A DNA stretch of 35,604 nucleotides from an uncultured bacterium (GTDB lineage: Bacteria; Planctomycetota; UBA1135; GCA-002686595), in contig CALEMP010000141.1 in assembly GCA_937910685.1 (NCBI GenBank), positions 1 through 35,604 on the forward strand, written 5' to 3'. The notes under the pieces are model-generated. The model did not search any database. It saw only the letters and a list, made by a program, of their open reading frames with translations, and was not told the DNA's origin. Shown piece by piece: positions 29,027-35,604 of the stretch. The position numbers were made by a program, and so were the translations under genes. The first letter of the stretch is position 1, and every line of letters begins with the position of its first letter.

Positions 29027-29739
29027 GCAAGCCAACAGACCTCCTGGACAAGGTTTGCCGTGACCCACGTCTTGAGATCAGCATATCCGAGTTCGAAGCC
29101 CTCTTTTGCAACCGCTGTCGGAACCAGGAATGTGTGCGGGCCAACTGGGGGCGTGACCTGTTTCAGAAGCGTGTGCTCACACAAGAGGAACGCCTCCTCA
29201 ACCCCACACAAGGTAACCCCGCCCAATACAAACACCTCGTGGACTTTGCCTCCCGCTTCCAAGAAGCCATGCGGCTAGAGGTGTCCGACCGCAAAGGCGA
29301 TTGGTCCATCCCAGAGATCCCAATCCTGGACGGAAGAACCACCCGAAGTGAGTCCTCAATCGGTGATGCCGTTGACCATGCGGTCAGGGCACTCGAAAAG
29401 GTGAGTGGGCCAAACATTGCCAATAAAGTTGAAGAAGTGCGGGAGGTTACTCAATGTACCCTTACAAGTGCTAGCAACGAACTCGATTGTTTGGGTGCCT
29501 CCCAGATGCCAGAGCAGGAGATTGAGCAGAGGGCGGAGGAGTTCCAGCACGTAGGTGGGGAGTTCCCACCTGTGGAAGCTGTTCCCCTTCCCAGGTTAGG
29601 CAACCTCCCTTCACAGGATGGGATGATGATTGGCCCACCCCCACCCCCGGAGTCGGACAAGTCTGACCCCTGGGCACCTGCGAAGGATCGCAAGGTCAAA
29701 CCCGGAGCAACGATTCGTATGGGGAACAGGGATGACTGA
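29023..29739 (+). CDS. Hypothetical protein with Cys motif and Pro-rich tail
   Basis: 238 aa, GTG start in GTGA overlap with M module 9. Near the N-terminus is FCNRCRNQECVRANWG (Cys-x2-Cys-x4-Cys), a small metal-binding motif seen in phage proteins of unknown function. The middle is helical (DAVDHAVRALEKV, EQEIEQRAEEF). The C-terminal 50 residues include GPPPPPE and a basic end. No catalytic signature. It overlaps the next gene by 8 bases. Function unknown. Confidence 0.6.
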   Translation: MSKPTDLLDKVCRDPRLEISISEFEALFCNRCRNQECVRANWGRDLFQKRVLTQEERLLNPTQGNPAQYKHLVDFASRFQEAMRLEVSDRKGDWSIPEIPILDGRTTRSESSIGDAVDHAVRALEKVSGPNIANKVEEVREVTQCTLTSASNELDCLGASQMPEQEIEQRAEEFQHVGGEFPPVEAVPLPRLGNLPSQDGMMIGPPPPPESDKSDPWAPAKDRKVKPGATIRMGNRDD

Positions 29740-30763
29740 GTTTGATCCCACAGTTGCAGCGGCACTGGACGGACTGATATCCGTCCTAGGTACTGAGTTT
29801 CCCGAAGTAGTCAGCTTGCTTGAGCAAGCCCGAACCGGGGAACGTACTGAGACTGAGGTCATGGTTGCCCTGATGGAGCTGATGCAAGCCAACCCCGATA
29901 TGGAGCGGAAGTTCCTGGAACAGGCAAGCCAGTTGACGAGCCCCTTGCGTGAGGAAGGCATCACCCCAACCACTCCTTTGCATCCATTGGCCTTTGATTC
30001 CGGGGTTGGACTCCCCCAGTTGAATCCTTTGTACGTGGCCGCGTTGGTTGAGCGGCTTCAGTTTGATGGGGACATCCCGGAGCTTCGATTCGGCCCTGCC
30101 CCCCTGGATGCACTTCCCGCTGTCCCGATTCGCACGAGCGCCCACAGTCTCATCACCATCGGTCAACAACTTGAGCAGGCAGGCCAGGAGGTCAGGCTTG
30201 AGTTGGACGCTGCGCACAAGCTCCTTCAAGCCCAGGTGGAAGGAGGGACCGCTCTGACCCCCTATGAGGGACAGGATGCTTCGATGATTCTTCAAGGGTC
30301 GGCTGAGACGGACCCCGAAGGATACAAGCGTGGGAGTCTACCTGCCCTTAGAAGCGCTTCTAAGCCTTCCGGGGCTTCCCTGGCTACCCTTGCCCCGGAA
30401 GATGCAAAGGCTTCTGTGTGGAAAGCTTTGTCGTCCACACAGGGACGACGCTCTGCAGTGACCGTGATCCTTGAATCAGTAATGAGATACCTCAAGGATC
30501 ACGGTCACGATGTAGAGCCTCGCCCTTTCAGTCGGGAGTCTGTCCCGGTTGTGGTGGCTGAGTGGACCGTGGGTGTGACTGGCTCAAGGAACATGACAAC
30601 GGACTTTGCCTTTGTGGACACCGCCGCTGCCGTCATTGCTCGGAGATTATCCGTTGCAGCCTCTAGTCAGGACCGCTTCTGGTTGGAAGTGCGGACAGTG
30701 GACGACATCGCCAACCGTCAAGTTGGCTGGCAAGGGCAGTTGATTTGGAGGAAGAAAGAGTAG
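29732..30763 (+). CDS. Hypothetical protein, 343 aa, helical with C-terminal domain
   Basis: The ATG at 29732, inside the end of the preceding gene, is preferred over an upstream ATG because AGGGATG lies near. The N-terminal 150 residues are helical with regular Leu/Glu spacing (FPEVVSLLEQAR, VALMELMQANPDMERKFLEQA). The middle has a Ser/Gly/Pro linker, and the C-terminal 100 residues (SVMRYLKDHGHDVEPRPFSR onward) look like a compact alpha/beta domain ending VGWQGQLIWRKKE. No family recognised. A structural or assembly role is possible. Confidence 0.6.
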   Translation: MTEFDPTVAAALDGLISVLGTEFPEVVSLLEQARTGERTETEVMVALMELMQANPDMERKFLEQASQLTSPLREEGITPTTPLHPLAFDSGVGLPQLNPLYVAALVERLQFDGDIPELRFGPAPLDALPAVPIRTSAHSLITIGQQLEQAGQEVRLELDAAHKLLQAQVEGGTALTPYEGQDASMILQGSAETDPEGYKRGSLPALRSASKPSGASLATLAPEDAKASVWKALSSTQGRRSAVTVILESVMRYLKDHGHDVEPRPFSRESVPVVVAEWTVGVTGSRNMTTDFAFVDTAAAVIARRLSVAASSQDRFWLEVRTVDDIANRQVGWQGQLIWRKKE

Positions 30764-30770
30764 AGGAGAC

Positions 30771-31112
30771 ATGAGTACTCAAATGCATCTCTTAGGTGAG
30801 GTCTGTTTCGCTCGTAGGATTGCCATTCAAACGCAGCAGCGGATCGTGATGGTGGTACCTCCGAAAGCGATGAACGACATCTTGCCTCTCTTCACCTGTC
30901 AGGCTTCCAAAGGAGACCTGTTGGGTGGTCGTTCAATCTTCTTCAAGGACGGGGGCCAACTGGTGCTTTGTTCTGCCGATGGACCACCCGAGGAGGTGGT
31001 TCCATTCATGGCGGTTTTTGTAGCCTGGGATGGCAAGGTCGGTCAGGATGCTCGTCCTTGCATGACCCCATGGCGTCAAGCGGCAAATTCAGTCATTCGG
31101 GCAAACGCTTGA
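30771..31112 (+). CDS. Hypothetical protein, 113 aa
   Basis: ATG seven bases after the previous stop, with AGAGGAGAC as ribosome site. Predicted alpha/beta (RIVMVVPPKAMNDILPLF, SIFFKDGGQLVLCSADG). No motif or family recognised. It overlaps the next gene at its stop (TTGA). Likely co-expressed with its neighbours. Confidence 0.55.
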   Translation: MSTQMHLLGEVCFARRIAIQTQQRIVMVVPPKAMNDILPLFTCQASKGDLLGGRSIFFKDGGQLVLCSADGPPEEVVPFMAVFVAWDGKVGQDARPCMTPWRQAANSVIRANA

Positions 31113-31354
31113 AGGTCTTCACTTTTGAAATCCGTGGTGGGCAGAGTGTGAGTCTTCGGTTCCACCAAATCTCAGGGCCACCCCTGATTCATGACGGCTC
31201 TTTCACCCTTTGGAAGATGGTAGGTACCTCAACGCTGGCTACTGATGTGGAAGACCTCCTCATTGGTCCCCTGGTTGGAGCTACCGTGAAGGTTTATACG
31301 GAAGAACAGACTGAGGAGCAGGCGGCGGAACGTCGGGCACGCCTCGGTAGATAG
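31109..31354 (+). CDS. Hypothetical protein, about 81 aa
   Basis: A start at the TTG at 31109, in a TTGA overlap with the previous stop, gives LKVFTFEIRGGQSVSLRF and is the most compact choice; an ATG at 31070 in the same frame would add 13 residues. The protein is beta-rich (FTLWKMVGTSTLA, GATVKVYTEEQ) with an acidic then basic end. No family recognised. Confidence 0.5.
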   Translation: MKVFTFEIRGGQSVSLRFHQISGPPLIHDGSFTLWKMVGTSTLATDVEDLLIGPLVGATVKVYTEEQTEEQAAERRARLGR

Positions 31355-31363
31355 GAGAGTCTT

Positions 31364-31564
31364 GTGCCCGTTTACGAGTTCAAGTGTACGCGCTGTGGTC
31401 ACCAGTTTGACCGCCTTCAAAAGTTCAACGACCCTGAGCCTCCTTGTCCCAATCAGCACGAAGACCCTGACAGTCCAGAATGTGGGGCCAAGACGTGTCG
31501 TCTCGTGAGTGGGAGCAATTTCCATCTCAAGGGCAGTGGATGGGAAGCGGACGGTTACTCTTGA
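31364..31564 (+). CDS. FmdB-like zinc-ribbon protein
   Basis: 66 aa, GTG start. Matches the FmdB family pattern: PVYEFKCTRCGHQFDRLQKF (Cys-x2-Cys), then a pair Cys.../Cys in EPPCPNQ and PECGAKTC, and the typical end FHLKGSGWEADGYS. FmdB proteins are small zinc ribbons of regulatory or unknown role, often in phage genomes. The insert between the Cys pairs is longer than usual. Confidence 0.85.
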   Translation: MPVYEFKCTRCGHQFDRLQKFNDPEPPCPNQHEDPDSPECGAKTCRLVSGSNFHLKGSGWEADGYS

Positions 31565-31638
31565 TTCGGTAGCGATCTTATACCGTTTGCCCATTAGACG
31601 AGGGCTGACGAAGGCCACCGGAACTCCTGGAGAACAAA

Positions 31639-32526
31639 ATGGAACGAACCGCTACCACCGTAGCCCGCAGCCTTCGGAAGAAGCTCATCCGCAAGGCACA
31701 TGACCACCCTGAACTGCGCTCGGCCTTGTTGCCGGTCATCGCGAAGATGGACAACCCTGACCTCCTCAAGGTTGCGGGTATGGACCTCCCGGTTCGGGTC
31801 GCCCTGGACCTTCGTGAGGCCCGCTTTGCGGCGGGTGTGATGGACCTTGACCGGATGCCCGGCTTCAGCGGAATGCAGCTTCGGCAGCAGATTGACCGCA
31901 TCGGTCAGGTTCAGCGGGAGCTGAAGATCCTCACCACCCAATACGAGGAAGCCATCAAGCAGATGGGTGAGTTGGAGAAGGAGGAGCGGGCTGGTCTTGC
32001 CAAGCTCAAGGATGCTGCGGGCGAGATGCGTGAGAAGGGCAAGTACTGCGCTCAGGCGGAGGATGCCCTTCTTGAGTTCACGGCCTATCTCACGGACAAG
32101 CGTCCTGGCATCGAGCAAATGATTGCTCGTCCTGACGACAAGAAGTTCGGTGACAAGGCGGGTGACTTCTTCGGTCGTGTCGCCGCTCAACTGGGCGAAG
32201 ACGTGTCCAGGGCCGTGGGGATCATCTATGAGGCTACCAAGGAAGACCTGACCCACAGCACGATGGCAGTTCGCGGTCTCAAGGTCGTTCAGAAGACGGC
32301 TGGTCTGGACCCCAGGATCATCAAGCAGGCTGGTCTGACGGACATGATCGTTGGCGTCAAGGAGTGGCTCGCGGGCAAGGCTCGTGGCTTCATGGGTCTG
32401 GTCGGTGACATCGGTCGCTGGCTCAAGGGCTTTGTGGAGCGCACCAAGATGGTCAGCAAGTCTACCTCAGATCTCACGAGTGCTTTGCAGCACGCCCGTA
32501 AGGAGATCGACAAGGCGCTCGCCTAG
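31639..32526 (+). CDS. LIRLAH-tagged helical protein, probable virion component
   Basis: 295 aa, ATG at 31639 after CTGGAGAAC. Residues 12-35 read LRKKLIRKAHDHPELR then SALLPVIAKM, the third copy of the shared peptide. Then comes a long coiled-coil-like helix (about 75-135, IDRIGQVQRELKILTTQY, EEAIKQMGELEKEERAGL). The later part has amphipathic helices (KEWLAGKARGFMGLVGDIGRWLKGFVERTK), which could associate with membranes. No enzyme motif. The tag and coiled coil suggest an internal or tail protein; inference only. It faces the minus-strand operon that ends at 32523. Confidence 0.65.
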   Translation: MERTATTVARSLRKKLIRKAHDHPELRSALLPVIAKMDNPDLLKVAGMDLPVRVALDLREARFAAGVMDLDRMPGFSGMQLRQQIDRIGQVQRELKILTTQYEEAIKQMGELEKEERAGLAKLKDAAGEMREKGKYCAQAEDALLEFTAYLTDKRPGIEQMIARPDDKKFGDKAGDFFGRVAAQLGEDVSRAVGIIYEATKEDLTHSTMAVRGLKVVQKTAGLDPRIIKQAGLTDMIVGVKEWLAGKARGFMGLVGDIGRWLKGFVERTKMVSKSTSDLTSALQHARKEIDKALA

Positions 32527-33044
32527 TCCTGAATCAGCCGTGCCTCACAGCATGGAGCCATTGTCTTGCCAAAGCCCTGGTGGTGAAAACCGCCCATGGA
32601 CCTGAGAGGTAGGACATGTTGCGCTGCTTGTAGTAGGTGCGCATGTTGTCGCCAATGTCCTCCAGGAGCCACCAGCCATTCCCGCAGTTCGGTCACCCGG
32701 TCCTTCGGTGAATCGACCTGAAGCGCCCGCCGTTGGGACAGCAGCTGGTACAGGGCTTCCAGGTCGGGTTGGGGCCTTGCCACACCAAAGCCCCACTGCA
32801 TGTCCTGCATCTGCGCGACGATCTTCTGATCGATCTCCAGCAGCGTATGGGTAGAGGCCTGATAGGAGGCGACTGCCGCACTGGCACGCTTGGTCACGTC
32901 GTCGGCCACATCGTCAGAGATCCACCACTCCCCAGAGGCATCCCGCCACTGGCCCAACTGGTGGCCCCGTTCACACAGGTCTTCCAGGATCTCTGCAATG
33001 GCGGATCCCCAAGGGGTCGCCGGGGCTCGTACGTTGATGCTCAC
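32523..33044 (-). CDS. Hypothetical protein with probable frameshift near C-terminus
   Basis: 173 aa as read, from the ATG at 33044 (ATGA overlap with the upstream gene). The N-terminal part is Trp-rich (QLGQWRDASGEWWISDDV). From about position 32672 the frame turns into low-quality sequence (APGGHWRQHAHLLQ), while the +1 frame reads LLEDIGDNMRTYYKQRN and continues as MSYLSGPWAVFTTRA to a stop at 32534, with the high third-position GC typical of this genome. Skipping one G in the GTGG around there joins both into one natural protein. Function unknown. Confidence 0.6.
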   Translation of the reverse strand: MSINVRAPATPWGSAIAEILEDLCERGHQLGQWRDASGEWWISDDVADDVTKRASAAVASYQASTHTLLEIDQKIVAQMQDMQWGFGVARPQPDLEALYQLLSQRRALQVDSPKDRVTELREWLVAPGGHWRQHAHLLQAAQHVLPLRSMGGFHHQGFGKTMAPCCEARLIQD

Positions 33045-33430
33045 TTTACCGTCTCCTCTGTGCTCGGTGTTGGTCGGAGTAGTTTGACCTCGTGACCGTC
33101 CTTCACCACGATCTCAGCCCATTCGGGGAATCCCATTTCCACAAGCTCGGTCCTTAGCTTGTCCAGGCCATGCACCCTGCCGAGGGTGCAAAGGGCATTG
33201 CGCCAACGATCCAGGCCGTCGTCAGCTACACGGTCGATCCAACCGTGGCTGTGGTCATCGTCCACGCCAGCCTGCACTTTTTGTAAGGCGGACTTTGGAC
33301 CCAGGTCGTACTCACGGATGCAGGTCTGGACTGCCTCTTGGAAATCCATATCGACGAAGGTGAACCCGTCGACGATGCTGGACCAGCAGGCGAGTTTGCC
33401 GTTTGGCAGTTTCACGATGCGCATGCCCAT
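33041..33430 (-). CDS. Hypothetical protein, 129 aa
   Basis: The ATG at 33430, in an ATGA overlap with the upstream gene, starts MGMRIVKLPNGKLACWSS; the longer open frame upstream lies in another gene. It has a beta-rich N-terminus (RIVKLPNGKLACWSSIVDGF) and a helical middle (FQEAVQTCIREYDLG), ending with a small alpha/beta part (FPEWAEIVVKDGHEVKLL). No family recognised. Part of a three-gene minus-strand operon with translational coupling, driven by the 34039 promoter. Confidence 0.65.
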   Translation of the reverse strand: MGMRIVKLPNGKLACWSSIVDGFTFVDMDFQEAVQTCIREYDLGPKSALQKVQAGVDDDHSHGWIDRVADDGLDRWRNALCTLGRVHGLDKLRTELVEMGFPEWAEIVVKDGHEVKLLRPTPSTEETVK

Positions 33431-33804
33431 CAGTTGAACCCCACCCAGCGGTTGTGGCAGTTGGCCGTGAACCCTCGGACGTTGCGAGGGCGTCGAGGGA
33501 CTTCCAGTTCGAACCCCTGCTCTGCCAGGAACGCCCGGATCTCTTGAACCCTCCAGCCGGTGCGGAAGTTCAGACACTGGAGTTCCTGCGCAGTGTACTC
33601 CGTACGCTCGTCCTCGTAGAGTGCCTCTGCGAAGTCCTCGACGGAGGCGAAGTCATCGTCCAGGGGATCCAACTCCCCGAAGCGGGGATGATTCGTGGGC
33701 TCGTTGACCGCTGGCTCTTTGAAGGCCCGCTTGCGCTCCGCCTTCTCCTCAGCCTTCTGGTCCTCGCGATCCTGGTCGTGGGGGATGTAGCTCAAGCGTG
33801 CCAT
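33430..33804 (-). CDS. Hypothetical protein, 124 aa
   Basis: The ATG at 33804 is chosen (MARLSYIPHDQDRED), with GGAAGGTC upstream; a longer open frame exists. The N-terminal half is highly charged (Lys/Glu/Asp/Arg-rich), then FRTGWRVQEIRAFLAEQGFELEV, a helical pattern that could be a small DNA-binding or Lsr2-like C-terminal domain, followed by PRRPRNVRGF and HNRWVGFN. The Gly-Trp-x-x-Gln-x-Ile pattern is also common in phage proteins of unknown role. No firm family. Confidence 0.65.
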   Translation of the reverse strand: MARLSYIPHDQDREDQKAEEKAERKRAFKEPAVNEPTNHPRFGELDPLDDDFASVEDFAEALYEDERTEYTAQELQCLNFRTGWRVQEIRAFLAEQGFELEVPRRPRNVRGFTANCHNRWVGFN

Positions 33805-34038
33805 GAGGTTTTGACCTTCCGTGCAGTGTAAGGGTTGGGAGGTTGGGGCCATGCTTCAGCGTCCGAAGACTCCACATGGTGACCCTAACGGTGCCTCCCG
33901 CACCGGCCACAACCGTGGCCAAGGGCAATCTCCAAGCTTCCGCCGTCAAAGGGCTTCCGCTTTTCGTACGGGCACTACCCCGCTTGTATCATGGGGTTCA
34001 TCGCCACCCCCACTAGTCAGGTAGTTGCCTGACACCCT
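33805..34038. other. Leader of the minus-strand operon, no supportable gene
   Basis: About 230 bases between the 34039 promoter and the ATG at 33804. Just after the promoter is an inverted repeat GTCAGG/CCTGAC (about 34020-34037). Open frames on both strands (for example plus 33851-34024) have composition unlike a protein or lack a promoter, so none is called. The leader may have a regulatory role. Confidence 0.35.
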
Positions 34039-34070
34039 CTCTACTCCTAAGTCGCCCAAGATGAACTGGG
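34039..34070 (-). promoter_or_regulatory. Phage promoter motif, minus strand
   Basis: Reverse complement: CCCAGTTC, then GGAGTAGAG at the 24-nt spacing. It drives the 33804-32523 operon. It lies right at the end of the preceding minus-strand gene (34082). Confidence 0.55.
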
Positions 34071-34081
34071 AAGTTTGCTTT

Positions 34082-34591
34082 TCATCCGGCGGGCTGTTGG
34101 GTCACGACTTCGAAGGACTGGATCGCCTTGCGCTCTGCACGGCGACGAGCCAGCTCTTCTTGGGCCATCTCCTGGAGTTCCTTGGTGCGCACCAGGGAAA
34201 AGCCCAGGGCATGGTCGGCCTGGATGACCCGCTTACGCAGGGCACGGCCAAGCTCCCGGTGCGTCCAGGCTCTCACCCGATCCATCACCGTCATGAAGGA
34301 CAGTTCCCGGTGTCGAACCCACTGCTCCGCACGGAACTGGCTGTTCGCAAACGTTGCCTCCTTGGCGACGCGGCGACGCTCCACCGGAAGTTCCGCCCTG
34401 CGCAACAGGAAGTGAGCCATCCTGCGAGCTTCGCTTCGCAGGTCGTGCGACTGCTCGCCCTCGGCCACTCGGACCAGGAGGCCATTGAGGTTCATGGTCC
34501 TGATTTCGGTCTCAACCTGCTGCTGTTCCGCCAACAGGCGACCTGCCTTTCGGCCTACCAGCGCTGCTTTTCGTCCCAGGCTCATTCCCAT
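34082..34591 (-). CDS. Hypothetical helical, Arg-rich protein, 169 aa
   Basis: ATG at 34591, three bases after the upstream gene's stop; a second ATG at 34585 is possible. The protein is almost all helix, very rich in Arg, Glu, Ala and Leu (GRKAGRLLAEQQQVETEIR, RRMAHFLLRRAELPVERRR, EELARRRAERKAIQSF), consistent with a coiled coil or a nucleic-acid-binding rod. No catalytic motif. Likely co-transcribed with the small membrane protein gene upstream from the 34888 promoter. Confidence 0.65.
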   Translation of the reverse strand: MGMSLGRKAALVGRKAGRLLAEQQQVETEIRTMNLNGLLVRVAEGEQSHDLRSEARRMAHFLLRRAELPVERRRVAKEATFANSQFRAEQWVRHRELSFMTVMDRVRAWTHRELGRALRKRVIQADHALGFSLVRTKELQEMAQEELARRRAERKAIQSFEVVTQQPAG

Positions 34592-34594
34592 ACC

Positions 34595-34816
34595 CTATCG
34601 GTTGAGCAGGGGCATGATGCCTCCTGCCTGTTGTACGTTTGCACGGTAGCACTCGCCCCATACGCGGCGGTTGGCCATCGTCGCCCCACGTGCTTCCACG
34701 CAGGCCGCTGTGGCTTGCCGCAAGGCATCGTTGGGCACGACGTACCCTTTCCACCAAAGGACCGCCACAGCGGCCAAGGTGAGGCACACAAGTGCCGTCA
34801 TGATTGAATGTTTCAT
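34595..34816 (-). CDS. Small membrane-anchored or secreted protein, 73 aa
   Basis: The ATG at 34816 has AAGGAG upstream. Residues 5-22 (IMTALVCLTLAAVAVLWW) form a signal anchor. After it comes a short outer or periplasmic part with Cys in TAACVEARG and GECYRANVQ, perhaps one disulfide. Similar one-helix proteins occur in phage lysis or exclusion modules; here this is only suggested by structure. First gene of the minus-strand operon from the 34888 promoter. Confidence 0.65.
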   Translation of the reverse strand: MKHSIMTALVCLTLAAVAVLWWKGYVVPNDALRQATAACVEARGATMANRRVWGECYRANVQQAGGIMPLLNR

Positions 34817-34887
34817 TCGGGTGTCTCCTTGACACATGTACCCGTGCCTCATGCGTGGGTTCTGGTGTATGCTTTCCTCGTTCACCC

Positions 34888-34920
34888 CGTCTACTCTCGA
34901 CGGTGCCGGTTGGAACTGGG
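34888..34920 (-). promoter_or_regulatory. Phage promoter motif, minus strand
   Basis: Reverse complement: CCCAGTTC, CCGGCACC, GAGTAGACG in the 24-nt register. It is divergent from the 34958 copy, 38 bases away, so the two form a compact two-way control region. Confidence 0.6.
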
Positions 34921-34957
34921 TTTCTGCAAAGATGCGCGCCAATTAAATTTGTCGATT

Positions 34958-34990
34958 CCCAGTTCGTTTCCGGTAAGTCGAGAGTAGACG
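34958..34990 (+). promoter_or_regulatory. Phage promoter motif, plus strand
   Basis: CCCAGTTC, CCGGTAAGTCGA and GAGTAGACG, 24 nt apart, then TTGTGAACGATTG. This is almost a base-for-base copy of 1092-1135. Confidence 0.65.
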
Positions 34991-35019
34991 TTGTGAACGA
35001 TTGACAACACAGACCAACA

Positions 35020-35032
35020 CCCGCACAGCGGG
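35020..35032 (+). promoter_or_regulatory. Leader hairpin CCCGC-ACA-GCGGG
   Basis: Fourth copy of the leader hairpin, 18 bases before the ATG at 35050, followed by TTGAGGACGAC as ribosome site. Confidence 0.6.
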
Positions 35033-35049
35033 ACTTGAGGACGACACAA

Positions 35050-35517
35050 ATGAACATCCGCCTTTCGGACATCCCGACCTTCCCCGCCGCCACCAACGAT
35101 CTCGTCGAGATGGCGTGCAACGGTCAGATGGTGTCCGCTGCCCGCGCGTGGCAGGACACCACGCGGGCCGTGCTGCTCAACGGCAAGCTGGTGCAACCCA
35201 CCGCCGCCTGCGCGTTCGCCTACATGAAGACCATCCAAAGCGGCATGCCCCCGATGGGGCTGGTCGTTGCGGAGGGTTCCTACGAGCCCGCCTGGAGCGC
35301 GGAGCGCCTTGCGGCGAGGGACGCCGCTGCCGCGCAAAAGGCTGAGGTTTTCGCGACGAAGATGGCGAGTGGCGAGTGGCCCCGCAAGGGTGTCAACACC
35401 TGCGACTACTGCGAGGGGCACGGCCCTGGCACCAACATCTACAGCCCGGATGCGGACGGCGACCCCACCCTCACCATGTTCCGTTGCGACGAGTGCAACG
35501 ACGACGAGGACGAGTAA
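35050..35517 (+). CDS. Hypothetical protein with C-terminal zinc motif, 155 aa
   Basis: The ATG at 35050 has GAGGAC upstream and its own promoter and leader. The N-terminal 110 residues are Ala-rich and helical (ATNDLVEMACNGQMVSAARA, AERLAARDAAAAQKAEVFA). The C-terminal 45 residues contain CDYCEGHGPG and MFRCDECNDDEDE, two Cys-x2-Cys pairs that likely form a zinc ribbon, with an acidic end. No family recognised. It is similar in design to the small early genes at the left end. Confidence 0.7.
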   Translation: MNIRLSDIPTFPAATNDLVEMACNGQMVSAARAWQDTTRAVLLNGKLVQPTAACAFAYMKTIQSGMPPMGLVVAEGSYEPAWSAERLAARDAAAAQKAEVFATKMASGEWPRKGVNTCDYCEGHGPGTNIYSPDADGDPTLTMFRCDECNDDEDE

Positions 35518-35519
35518 CC

Positions 35520-35585
35520 ATGAGTGGTTTGAGCACCGCATCCTTGCGGCTCCGGTGGCGTGACCCAAAGGACGTGAGACCTTGA
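35520..35585 (+). CDS. Possible 21-aa peptide
   Basis: ATG two bases after the preceding TAA, reading MSGLSTASLRLRWRDPKDVRP to a TGA. It could be translated by reinitiation. A TTG at 35582 overlaps its stop and may begin the next gene beyond the window. Very short, weak evidence. Confidence 0.25.
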   Translation: MSGLSTASLRLRWRDPKDVRP

Positions 35586-35604
35586 CGAGACTGACGGGAG
35601 TGTT

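Noticed and set aside
31565-31638. Possible tRNA near CCCATTAGACGAGGG
   Set aside because: The minus strand resembles a tRNA D-arm (GTCTAATGGGCAAAC), but no T-arm or acceptor pairing exists and the anticodon loop lacks T33. At most an old relic.
33851-34024. 57-codon plus-strand open frame in the minus operon leader
   Set aside because: Ser/Pro/Arg/Gly-rich product and no plus-strand promoter; it lies in the leader of an oppositely transcribed operon.

Overview
The window looks like a segment of a large lytic double-stranded DNA phage genome. It has phage-type replication genes (family A DNA polymerase, SNF2 helicase, DnaB-like helicase, CHC2 zinc-finger primase fragment), a tRNA cluster and long runs of start/stop-overlapping genes. 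Small genes of unknown function are common, a short promoter motif recurs, and there are no ribosomal or metabolic genes. Nothing in the sequence identifies the host. The composition is GC-rich, especially at both ends.

Layout. Positions 1-1380 hold a truncated minus-strand gene and two divergent sets of copies of a promoter-like motif (CCCAGTTC box, then a GAGTAGAC box exactly 24 nt downstream) with a CCCGC/GCGGG leader hairpin. Positions 1381-7875 form a plus-strand operon: Cys-cluster protein with an SSB-like tail, WGR-domain protein, SNF2 helicase, a DnaC-like protein without a P-loop, DnaB-like helicase and a SAP/HeH-like protein. Positions 7882-15459 hold an array of DNA methyltransferase pieces. 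Positions 16576-18720 hold seven tRNAs, all of the long-variable-arm class (Leu, Ser, Tyr), alternating with closed-stem structured RNA candidates and a sulfotransferase-like gene. Positions 18726-20869 hold a zinc metalloprotease, a tRNA-Trp and small genes. Positions 21013-22864 hold more methyltransferase pieces. Positions 22866-32526 hold a papain-like protease, a Cys-rich secreted protein, the primase zinc domain, DNA polymerase, one further methyltransferase piece, and unknown or virion-like genes. Positions 32523-34920 are minus-strand operons with the same promoters, and 34958 to the end is a plus-strand operon with promoter and leader like those at the left end.

The most unusual system is the methyltransferase array. 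A beta-type N6A/N4C methyltransferase normally runs DPPY catalytic part, then target recognition, then an ARKP...GRWPANL...GGASRFF middle part, then HPTVKP plus an FxGxG SAM-binding part, in one chain. Here it is cut at the same two points again and again. There are six separate catalytic (N) modules, all keeping DPPYG, and nine middle (M) modules. Only one C-terminal SAM-binding module is visible, fused to one M module at 9331-10683. Adjacent modules mostly join by ATGA or GTGA overlaps. My inference is a combinatorial or shared-subunit methyltransferase that could give several sequence specificities; decay or rapid turnover of duplicated genes is the main alternative.

Other noteworthy signals are a shared LIRLAH-type peptide on three unrelated proteins, a zinc-ribbon insertion in the DNA polymerase, an acceptor/T-arm-only tRNA relic, and three single-base frameshifts (in or near short G or C runs) that may be real or may be assembly errors.
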